From an uncultured Ruminococcus sp. (GTDB taxonomy: Bacteria > Bacillota > Clostridia > Oscillospirales > Acutalibacteraceae): DNA of 6,014 nt. Below the pieces are notes generated by a model, which had not been told where the DNA came from, searched no databases, and saw only the letters and a program-made list of their open reading frames with translations. The DNA is taken from contig CACYBZ010000368.1 of NCBI GenBank assembly GCA_902772795.1, forward strand, positions 1 through 6,014. The letters are read 5' to 3'. The number at the start of each line of letters is the position of its first letter. The stretch's first letter is position 1. The position numbers were made by a program, and so were the translations under genes. This document shows, piece by piece, positions 1 to 5,786 of the stretch.

Positions 1-579
1 CTGAAATCAGAAGGACTGGATTTGCTGAAAATTGCCCGAAAGGAAACAGGTCTGCCAATCGTCACAGAAATTATGCGGACATCACATGTTGATATGTTTG
101 AGAATGTGGACATCATTCAGGTCGGGGCAAGAAATATGCAGAATTTCGACTTGCTCAAAGAACTGGGCAAAACCAGAAAACCCATTTTACTCAAACGGGG
201 ACTGTCTGCGACAATCGAAGAATGGCTGATGAGTGCAGAATATATCATGGCAGGCGGTAATGATAACGTCATACTCTGCGAACGTGGTATCAGAACATAT
301 GAAACCTACACAAGAAATACACTGGATATTTCGGCAATACCGATTATCAAGAAATTATCCCACTTACCCGTTATCGTTGACCCCAGTCACGCTTCAGGAA
401 AAAGCTGGCTGGTAGAACCTCTGGCAATGGCAGCCGTTGCCACAGGAGCTGACGGTCTGATTATTGAAGTCCATAATGACCCGCCTCACGCATGGTCGGA
501 CGGTGCACAGTCGATTACCCCTCAGCAGTTTGATGCTGTCGCCAAAAAACTGTTCGCTCTCAAAAAAGCATTAGCTTGA
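1..579 (+). CDS. aroF: 3-deoxy-7-phosphoheptulonate (DAHP) synthase, C-terminal part
   Basis: The enzyme condenses phosphoenolpyruvate with erythrose 4-phosphate to DAHP, the first committed step of the shikimate pathway, in the cytoplasm. The frame is open from base 1, so the gene starts upstream; 192 codons are visible out of about 335-350 usual for the Bacillus/Thermotoga-type class I-beta family, so roughly the first 140-150 residues are missing. Family signatures are all present: [55 protein letters not shown] and [17 protein letters not shown]. By family knowledge the His of DPSH (codon 388-390), the Glu of IIEVH and the Asp of SDGAQS are metal ligands; the Cys ligand would lie upstream of the window. 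There is no chorismate mutase domain after the barrel: the protein ends about 20 residues past the last motif. Any N-terminal mutase or regulatory domain is out of view. A hairpin terminator follows. The symbol follows common naming for this family. Confidence 0.95.
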   Translation: MKSEGLDLLKIARKETGLPIVTEIMRTSHVDMFENVDIIQVGARNMQNFDLLKELGKTRKPILLKRGLSATIEEWLMSAEYIMAGGNDNVILCERGIRTYETYTRNTLDISAIPIIKKLSHLPVIVDPSHASGKSWLVEPLAMAAVATGADGLIIEVHNDPPHAWSDGAQSITPQQFDAVAKKLFALKKALA

Positions 580-678
580 AATTCTTTCCATCACAAAAGG
601 CGATGTACTTTTCAGCACAGAAATCACAATGAAACCATTCATTCAAATCAAATATTCTGTAAGCCGTGACAAATCCCT

Positions 679-729
679 CAGGAACATTTCTTTATACTCT
701 GACAGTATAAGAAATGTTCCTGTATTTTT
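679..729 (+). terminator. probable intrinsic terminator after aroF
   Basis: A long inverted repeat pairs 679-698 with 704-722 around the 5-base loop CTGAC (699-703). The arms are CAGGAACATTTCTTATACT-like, about 19 base pairs with one extra T bulged in the left arm. The right arm is followed directly by TATTTTTG. The stem is AT-rich for a terminator, but its length and the T tract make Rho-independent termination of the DAHP synthase transcript likely. It sits 100 bases after that stop codon. In the opposite direction the following bases are not T-rich, so it should work mainly on the + strand. Confidence 0.65.
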
Positions 730-883
730 GTTGTTGCCAGTTCCCGAAACGTAAGAAAAAATCCGAACGAAGTTAGCCTCAACAGTTTTTGTCCGACTTT
801 TTTCACCTGAGTGGTTGGTATGATTTTCTGAAATACGTAAAAATAAAAAACAACCCGTAGCTATGACAATGAAAAGTTTCGGT

Positions 884-956
884 CAAGCCTTTTCAAAGGC
901 TTGTGGGGTCAAGGGGCAAAGCCCCTTGCAGGATTTTTAAGGGCAACGCCCTTAAA
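884..956. repeat. tandem array of three GC-rich hairpins (probable dispersed intergenic repeat)
   Basis: Three short perfect inverted repeats follow one another. Hairpin 1 pairs CAAGCCTTT (884-892) with AAAGGCTTG (895-903). Hairpin 2 pairs CAAGGGGC (910-917) with GCCCCTTG (921-928) around AAA. Hairpin 3 pairs TTTAAGGGC (936-944) with GCCCTTAAA (948-956) around AAC. The block is much richer in GC than its AT-rich flanks, and none of the hairpins has a T tract after it. From memory, similar strings (GGTCAAGCC..., AAGGGGC-AAA-GCCCCTT) recur between genes in Ruminococcus and related Clostridia, which would make this one copy of a REP-like family; a single copy in this window cannot prove that. 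It could also act as an RNA-processing or transcript-stabilising element. Confidence 0.6.
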
Positions 957-1028
957 CACAGCACTTATTCCGCATGACAGCATACTATATAAAAAAGAGT
1001 TGTACAAAAACGAAAGAGGTGAAATACA

Positions 1029-1247
1029 ATGGCTAAAAAATATATGATGTTCCCATCAATTACCTACGCCATGAAAGCCAAAAACACACTGCGTTCCCAT
1101 GGCATTTATGCGGATATGGTAAAAACATCTCAGTTCAAAACACAAAAGGGATGCGGTTACAGTCTGATAGTCCACAGAAATTTTGAAAAAGCACTGACCG
1201 TTCTCAGAAACAACGGCATTGAAATAACCGATATCGGCAGTCAGTAA
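1029..1247 (+). CDS. DUF3343 domain protein, putative sulfur/selenium carrier
   Basis: A small 72-residue cytoplasmic protein, without signal peptide or membrane segment. The pattern fits the DUF3343 family: an N-terminal beta strand (KKYMMFPS), a helix with an A-x3-L pattern (residues 13-23), a strand after HGIYADM, a glycine-flanked cysteine in KGCGYSLIV (Cys42), then a helix FEKALTVLRNNGIEI (52-66). Family members are described as putative Se/S carrier-like proteins and are often found beside class V aminotransferases, as here. The conserved cysteine is the plausible carrier residue; that role is inferred from the family. The ATG has a good Shine-Dalgarno site, AGAGGTG, 7 bases upstream. 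The next gene begins 24 bases after the stop, so the two are probably co-transcribed. The family call was made by eye, without a profile search. Confidence 0.8.
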   Translation: MAKKYMMFPSITYAMKAKNTLRSHGIYADMVKTSQFKTQKGCGYSLIVHRNFEKALTVLRNNGIEITDIGSQ

Positions 1248-1271
1248 TTTAACGCAAAGGGTGACTTTCCT

Positions 1272-2435
1272 ATGATATATGCAGACAATTCAGCAACATC
1301 ATTTCCCAAACCACAAAGTGTATACGCAGAAGTTTGTCGTGCGGTGCGTGTCTACGGCGGAAATGCAGGCAGAAGCGGACATCGTATGTCTATGCAGTCC
1401 GCTGAACAAATCTACCACTGTCGGGAAACCGTGGCAGATTTTTTCCACGTTGACAACAGCGAAAATATTATCTTTACTCCCGGTTGCACCTATGCCCTCA
1501 ATATGGTCATCAGGGGTATCCTCCGACGTGGCGACCATGCTGTCATTTCTGACCTTGAACACAATTCTGTATCCAGGGTAGTTCACGAAATGACAAAAAC
1601 AGGTATTACTTACACTGTCGCTGAAACAGTACACGGCGACTTTGAAACTACGCTCGATAATTTCCGGAAAGCCATCAACGACAAAACGAAACTGATTGTC
1701 GTTACTCATGCCTCCAACGTTACAGGCACAATATTACCCGTCAGCCGTATTGTTGCTCTGGCACATCAGTATCAAATCAGCGTGCTGGTCGATATCGCCC
1801 AGACCGGTGGTATTATTCCAATGAACCTTACTCAGCTGAATGCGGATTTCGTTGCCTGTGCCGGACACAAGGGGCTTATGGGGCTTATGGGAACAGGTAT
1901 ACTTTATCTGAAAAATGCCGAAAGTGTCAGTCCGTTAATATTCGGAGGAACCGGAAGCAGTTCTCTGGAACTTTCTCAGCCTGAGATACTTCCTGACAAG
2001 TTTGAAAGCGGTACAGGAAATCTTATCGGAATCTGTTCGCTGAGAAAAGGAATCGAATTTCTGAACACCAGAGGTGTTGAAAATATCCACAAACAAGAAT
2101 TTTCTTTACTGGAAGAGTTGTATGACAGTCTGAAAAAAATCCCGAATGTCAGATTATACACACCCGAACCTCGTATGGATTACCATGCACCACTTCTGTC
2201 TTTCAATATCGGCACAATGCCAAGCGAAGATGTGGCAAAAATACTTGATAAACAATATCAGATTTATGTCCGGGCAGGTCTGCATTGTGCACCACTTGCC
2301 CACCGAAAACTTCACACCGAAAATCAGGGTACTGTCAGAATTTCGCTTTCCTGTTTCAATAACCGCACACAGATAAAAACGATTGTCCATGCGGTCACAA
2401 ATATTTCCCATAATTCTCAAAAAAAATTAACATAA
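1272..2435 (+). CDS. class V aminotransferase, cysteine desulfurase family
   Basis: A PLP enzyme of 387 residues that should take sulfur from cysteine (or selenium from selenocysteine), leaving alanine and an enzyme persulfide. Landmarks in order: N-terminal IYADNSATSFPKP; GGNAGRSGHRMS (30-40), typical of the csd-like subgroup; DLEHNS with His97, expected to stack on PLP; DIAQTGG with Asp174 and Gln177 at the cofactor; AGHKGL with Lys200 as the Schiff-base lysine; FESGTGN (244-250); RAGLHCAPLAH with Cys339 as the sulfur-accepting cysteine; GTVRISL with Arg356, expected to bind the substrate carboxylate. It resembles the family seen beside selenium-related genes in Firmicutes rather than IscS or SufS. 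No scaffold genes (iscU, sufU) are visible; the neighbouring DUF3343 protein may be the acceptor. AAAGGGTGA precedes the ATG by about 8 bases. One oddity: GLMGLMG (201-207) where relatives have GLLGPQG. No specific symbol is safe. Confidence 0.9.
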   Translation: MIYADNSATSFPKPQSVYAEVCRAVRVYGGNAGRSGHRMSMQSAEQIYHCRETVADFFHVDNSENIIFTPGCTYALNMVIRGILRRGDHAVISDLEHNSVSRVVHEMTKTGITYTVAETVHGDFETTLDNFRKAINDKTKLIVVTHASNVTGTILPVSRIVALAHQYQISVLVDIAQTGGIIPMNLTQLNADFVACAGHKGLMGLMGTGILYLKNAESVSPLIFGGTGSSSLELSQPEILPDKFESGTGNLIGICSLRKGIEFLNTRGVENIHKQEFSLLEELYDSLKKIPNVRLYTPEPRMDYHAPLLSFNIGTMPSEDVAKILDKQYQIYVRAGLHCAPLAHRKLHTENQGTVRISLSCFNNRTQIKTIVHAVTNISHNSQKKLT

Positions 2436-2451
2436 AAGTAGTGTACTTTTA
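2433..2451 (+). terminator. weak hairpin at the end of the desulfurase gene
   Basis: A perfect 8-base inverted repeat, TAAAAGTA (2433-2440) and TACTTTTA (2444-2451) with loop GTG, begins at the stop codon itself. It is AT-rich and followed only by CGGATTTTG, so it is at best a weak terminator. The remaining gap to cdaA (2452-2505) is AT-rich and could hold a promoter: TATAAC at 2477-2482 is a fair -10 box, but no convincing -35 lies 16-18 bases upstream. Confidence 0.3.
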
Positions 2452-2505
2452 CGGATTTTGTGATAAAATTGTTTTGTATAACTATTCTGAATGGAATGAA
2501 TAATT

Positions 2506-3420
2506 ATGGAAATGATTTTATTATGGTTTCGTTCCCTCTTTTCCGTCATCAAGACATTTGAACTGAAAGACGCTGTTGATATTTTGTGCGTCACCTTTAT
2601 CATCTATGTCCTGATAAAGTTCATCAGGGATACCAAAGCACTGCAACTGATGAAAGGGGCGATTACCCTCATCATCGTTTATATACTGGCAACATTCTTC
2701 AATCTGACAATGCTTTCGGCATTGTTGCGTATGTTTGTCGAATTCGGTGTTCTGATTATTCTGATTATTTTCCAGCCGGAAATACGTAACGGTCTGGAAA
2801 AACTCGGCAGAAACAAATTGCCCAAAGCTCTGGGCATCGGCATCAGCAAAACCTATGAAGACGATGATACTATCGCCATACAAAAAAAATGTATTAACGA
2901 TGTCGTGGCGGTGTCACAGAACTTCAGCACCAAAAAAGTCGGGGCTTTGATTGTCTTTGAACAGGAAACAAAACTCGGCGATATTATCAGTACAGGAACA
3001 GTAATTGATGCATTGCCGTCAGTATCCCTGTTCGGAAATATGTTTTTCAACAAAGCCCCTCTTCATGACGGAGCCGTGATTATCCGAAAAGGACGTATCT
3101 ATTCTGCGGGATGTATTTTGCCTTTGACCAGAAAAAACAATGATGTCGATGCGGATTTGGGTACCCGCCATCGTGCGGCGTTGGGCATGAGTGAAGATTC
3201 TGATGCAGTAGTGGTTGTTGTTTCGGAAGAGACAGGAGGAATTTCCCTTGTTCATAAGGGCAATCTGCGAAAAATGACGGACAGCGATGAACTGCGTGAA
3301 CGTCTGGAAACACTCATTCTTCCCGAAAGTCCCAAAACTGACCTGACCAGTTATATCCCTACTTTTTTGTCAATAAGAAAGGATAAAAAAAGTGAAAACA
3401 GAAAAAATAAAGAAGCTTAA
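2506..3420 (+). CDS. cdaA: membrane diadenylate cyclase CdaA (c-di-AMP synthase)
   Basis: This enzyme joins two ATP molecules into the second messenger c-di-AMP, which in Firmicutes controls potassium uptake, osmolyte transport and cell-wall balance. It has 304 residues, slightly longer than the common 270-285. Three hydrophobic helices lie at about 23-40, 48-66 and 68-90, followed by the DAC domain. Diagnostic motifs are intact: GALIVFE (146-152), LHDGAVII with DGA at 188-190, LGTRHRAALG with RHR at 221-223, and SEETGGIS (240-247). DGA and RHR are the nucleotide- and metal-binding signatures of DAC domains. The charged, lysine-rich tail after residue 290 is partly a product of the overlap with cdaR. 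The Shine-Dalgarno site is poor (GGA at 2493-2495, 10 bases from the ATG), suggesting modest translation. Pairing with CdaR distinguishes it from DisA and CdaS. The symbol is also written dacA or ybbP. Confidence 0.96.
   Translation: MEMILLWFRSLFSVIKTFELKDAVDILCVTFIIYVLIKFIRDTKALQLMKGAITLIIVYILATFFNLTMLSALLRMFVEFGVLIILIIFQPEIRNGLEKLGRNKLPKALGIGISKTYEDDDTIAIQKKCINDVVAVSQNFSTKKVGALIVFEQETKLGDIISTGTVIDALPSVSLFGNMFFNKAPLHDGAVIIRKGRIYSAGCILPLTRKNNDVDADLGTRHRAALGMSEDSDAVVVVVSEETGGISLVHKGNLRKMTDSDELRERLETLILPESPKTDLTSYIPTFLSIRKDKKSENRKNKEA
3376..3384 (+). promoter_or_regulatory. ribosome binding site for cdaR inside cdaA
   Basis: AGAAAGGAT lies within the last codons of cdaA, with the AAAGGA core 8 bases before the GTG at 3392. 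It supports GTG as the start of cdaR and means the two coding regions overlap by 29 bases in different frames, as expected for translational coupling. Confidence 0.7.
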
Positions 3421-4690
3421 ACCCTCAAGTCTGTTCAATAACAGTAAATTCATCTTACTTTTTTCTTTTGTACTGTCGTGTTTTTTCTGGGTCGCTTTTG
3501 CCTCACAGTCCAACGAAATCAGTACCGTCATTGTCACAGATGTTCCTGTAAACGTGGAACTCTCTGAACAGGCAAAACATGATGGTCTGAAAGTATACCG
3601 TGGCGATGATATCAAAGTTTCTGTACAGATTCGTGGCAACCGTCTTACGGTAGGTTCTGTCAGCAAATCCGATTTGCAGGTTGTCGCCCAGAATACCAGC
3701 AGTATTACTTTCGCCAATACATATGCCCTCGGACTGACTACCCGAAAAATCGGAGTAAAATCGGATTACGAAGTTATTTCCATTTCACCATCAGTCATCA
3801 ATGTTTCTGTCGATAAGGAAAGAACACAGAATTTCACCATAGAAAAAAATATCAATACTTCCGAAGTGACTTTACCTGTCAGTGACAGCGATGACCATAC
3901 CGAATATTATCTTGCCAAACCGGTTATTTCCGAAGACCATGTTACCGTTTCCGGCCCTGAACAGGAAGTCAAGAAAATTGCGACCGTTCAGGTCTATGAC
4001 AGAATTACAGGAAAACAAAGCGAAAATATCAGCAAAACACTTGATGTCCAGTTACTGGACTCTGACGGCGAAATTATTGACAATGACCTTCTCGCTATCT
4101 CTCCGCAGAAAGTCAATATGACCATTCAGATTTTACCCAAAAAAGAAATTCCCATTATTCCGCAGTTCAAAAATGTTCCCGAAGGAATCAATGTGGAAGA
4201 ACTGTTTTCCGTTAAACCTTCACAAATCACGGTCGCCGGTACAGAAGATATCCTGGACAGTATTGATTATATCAACCTTGACCCCGTTGATTTTAATTCC
4301 CTTGACCCCACAAAAACACAGATTACCTGTTCCATTTCCCTTCCCACAGGGTGCATTAATATCAGCAACGAAGAACAGGCAAGAATCTCTTTGAAAATGA
4401 ACAACTATTCCTCGACAGTTGTCACTGTATCCAATATCGAAGTGGAAAATGTCCCGATTGGCTACAAAGCAGATGTTTCGACAAAATCACTCAGTGTTTC
4501 TGTGGCAGGTCCTACTTCCATCATCAATCAGATTACGTCAGACAATGTAAAGGTCCGTGTTGATTTGAGTAGTCTCGCTAACGGATTCGAAGGTTCACAG
4601 GAACTTCCCGCTGAAATTGACCTCTCTGAACTGACAAACTGTTGGTGTTTCAATGAGTATACGGTCAATGTTTCCATAAAGAAATCTTAA
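3392..4690 (+). CDS. cdaR: CdaA regulatory protein CdaR (YbbR-domain protein)
   Basis: CdaR is the membrane-anchored partner that binds CdaA and modulates c-di-AMP production. The 432-residue protein has a short basic N-terminus (KTEKIKKLK), one membrane helix at about 19-38 (the FILLFSFVLSCFFWVAFASQ region) and then an extracytoplasmic part rich in beta strands. That part splits into about four YbbR repeats (roughly 45-142, 146-247, 252-337 and 342-430). Their shared core is visible as VSGPEQEVKKI (186-196), VAGTEDILDSI (281-291) and VAGPTSIINQI (371-381). The start is GTG, chosen because of the ribosome site at 3376-3384 and because the membrane anchor begins only 18 residues later, leaving no room for a later start. 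It overlaps cdaA by 29 bases. In many Firmicutes glmM follows; here a glycosyltransferase-like gene does. No terminator is visible after it. Confidence 0.92.
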   Translation: MKTEKIKKLKPSSLFNNSKFILLFSFVLSCFFWVAFASQSNEISTVIVTDVPVNVELSEQAKHDGLKVYRGDDIKVSVQIRGNRLTVGSVSKSDLQVVAQNTSSITFANTYALGLTTRKIGVKSDYEVISISPSVINVSVDKERTQNFTIEKNINTSEVTLPVSDSDDHTEYYLAKPVISEDHVTVSGPEQEVKKIATVQVYDRITGKQSENISKTLDVQLLDSDGEIIDNDLLAISPQKVNMTIQILPKKEIPIIPQFKNVPEGINVEELFSVKPSQITVAGTEDILDSIDYINLDPVDFNSLDPTKTQITCSISLPTGCINISNEEQARISLKMNNYSSTVVTVSNIEVENVPIGYKADVSTKSLSVSVAGPTSIINQITSDNVKVRVDLSSLANGFEGSQELPAEIDLSELTNCWCFNEYTVNVSIKKS

Positions 4691-4717
4691 TGATGCTTTA
4701 AAATACAGGAGTTATCT

Positions 4718-5761
4718 ATGGCTGATTATCTTAACGTCTTTGCCAATACAAAAATTTATGTGGTTTCACCAACAATGATATGTGGCGGGGCAGATGCATT
4801 ACATCAACTTGTCTATTATCTGAATCTTCTTGGATTTCATGCTGTTGTCGTCTATCCCTATGCCGATGAAAACTACACCATGAAAGAAAGATATCGTCAA
4901 TACACCGATAAATGGCTGTATATGCGTGATATCGAAGACAAAACAGAAAATATTATCATTTTTCCTGAAGATAATACTTATCTTAAATATTATAAGAATT
5001 TCTGTAAAATGCAGAAAACAGTATGGTTTTTAGGTCTTCGATTTTACCGAGGCTTCTGCGGTGACTATTATACTTTTGTTCAAAAATGTTGGTGGATTGT
5101 CAAAATGTGCATGATTGGTGTACAATCCTGTTTTGGCGGTTACCGTATCGGCGATAAAAACAGTCTGAATCTTACCGCCTCACACTACGCTTTCGATTAC
5201 CTGAAACGCAAAGGCGGAAATCCACACCTCTTTATTGAACCCGTCAGTCTTGAAATTATCCAATACATGAAGCAACGGCAGTTTCAATTTGACGGCGTTG
5301 AAAAAAGAGAAAATATCATACTTTATAACCCGCAAAGAGAACAGAATCTTGTTGTTGCCGAAAACCTGAAAAAACAATTTCCCCAATATCAGATTATTCC
5401 CCTCAAAGGCTATTCCCACGATGAAATGCTCTCGCTGATGAACAAGTCCAAACTGTTGATGGAATTCGGCAATTTTCCGGGGGCAGAACGTATTCCCAAA
5501 GAAGCGGTTATCTGCGGTATGTGTATCATTGCCAATAATGCAGGTTCGGCACGGTTTAAACAAGATGTCGTCATCGATGACAGTTATAAATTTGACGGCT
5601 TTGACAACCATCAACGTCAGATTTACACCCTGACTGCCGATATCATGGAACACTATGAAAACCATGTACATAATTTTGACAACTATCGAAAAACCATCTA
5701 TCAGCTTGAAGAAAATTTTATTCGGCAGATTAAGGAAATTTTCCGAAAAGCAGAATCATAA
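4718..5761 (+). CDS. putative GT-B glycosyltransferase
   Basis: A 347-residue protein without signal peptide, so probably cytoplasmic or peripheral to the membrane. The N-terminal half starts with a strand and a glycine-rich turn, KIYVVSPTMICGGADALHQL (12-31), then LGFHAVVVYPY, as in the acceptor-side Rossmann fold of GT-B enzymes. The C-terminal half has YNPQREQNLVVAENLKKQFP (203-222), IIPLKGYSHDEMLSLMNKSK (226-245), LLMEFGNFPGAERIPKEAVICG (246-267) and NNAGSARFKQDVVI. That layout matches the sugar-nucleotide-binding half of GT4-like enzymes, with Glu257 and Glu262 as candidates for the acidic pair. Between the halves lies a cysteine- and aromatic-rich stretch (113-141, with CWWIVKMCM) that may contact membrane. 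AGGAG at 4707-4711 lies 6 bases before the ATG. It starts 27 bases after cdaR, so it is probably in that operon. Donor, acceptor and product cannot be read from the sequence. Confidence 0.65.
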   Translation: MADYLNVFANTKIYVVSPTMICGGADALHQLVYYLNLLGFHAVVVYPYADENYTMKERYRQYTDKWLYMRDIEDKTENIIIFPEDNTYLKYYKNFCKMQKTVWFLGLRFYRGFCGDYYTFVQKCWWIVKMCMIGVQSCFGGYRIGDKNSLNLTASHYAFDYLKRKGGNPHLFIEPVSLEIIQYMKQRQFQFDGVEKRENIILYNPQREQNLVVAENLKKQFPQYQIIPLKGYSHDEMLSLMNKSKLLMEFGNFPGAERIPKEAVICGMCIIANNAGSARFKQDVVIDDSYKFDGFDNHQRQIYTLTADIMEHYENHVHNFDNYRKTIYQLEENFIRQIKEIFRKAES

Positions 5762-5786
5762 ATCAAAATAACGGAGGTATACACAA

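Larger units (their letters stand above)
580..1028. other. intergenic region without a convincing gene
   Basis: This 449-base stretch separates the DAHP synthase gene from the DUF3343 gene. It contains a terminator-like hairpin (679-729), a poorly structured AT-rich part (about 730-870) and three GC-rich hairpins in tandem (884-956). The last 70 bases before the next gene are AT-rich and end with its Shine-Dalgarno site. The only + strand frame starting with ATG (629-754, 41 codons) runs through the terminator hairpin and lacks a ribosome binding site. A minus-strand open frame (560-691) has no start codon. I see no tRNA, riboswitch or T-box pattern here. Confidence 0.7.

Noticed and set aside
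629..754. A 41-codon + strand frame starting with ATG in the aroF downstream region.
   Set aside because: It has no ribosome binding site, reads straight through the terminator hairpin and has no recognisable sequence; the inverted repeat alone explains the open stretch.
753..805. Imperfect inverted repeat between GAAAAAATCCGAAC and GTCCGACTTTTTTC.
   Set aside because: It needs a bulge and a mismatch and consists largely of A/T runs, so it is likely by chance.
965..993. Possible promoter for the DUF3343 gene: TTATTC, 17 bases, TATAAA.
   Set aside because: The -35 box matches the consensus too poorly to call in an AT-rich stretch; a promoter is probably nearby, but its position cannot be fixed by eye.
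2146..2420. Overlapping + and - strand frames within the desulfurase gene and other long alternative frames across cdaA and cdaR.
   Set aside because: They lie wholly inside well-supported genes, have no ribosome sites or recognisable domains, and are composition shadows.
2454..2482. Possible cdaA promoter: GATTTT, 17 bases, TATAAC.
   Set aside because: The -10 box is fair but the -35 box is weak, and other equally poor combinations exist; TTGTGA at 2458 is too close (13 bases).
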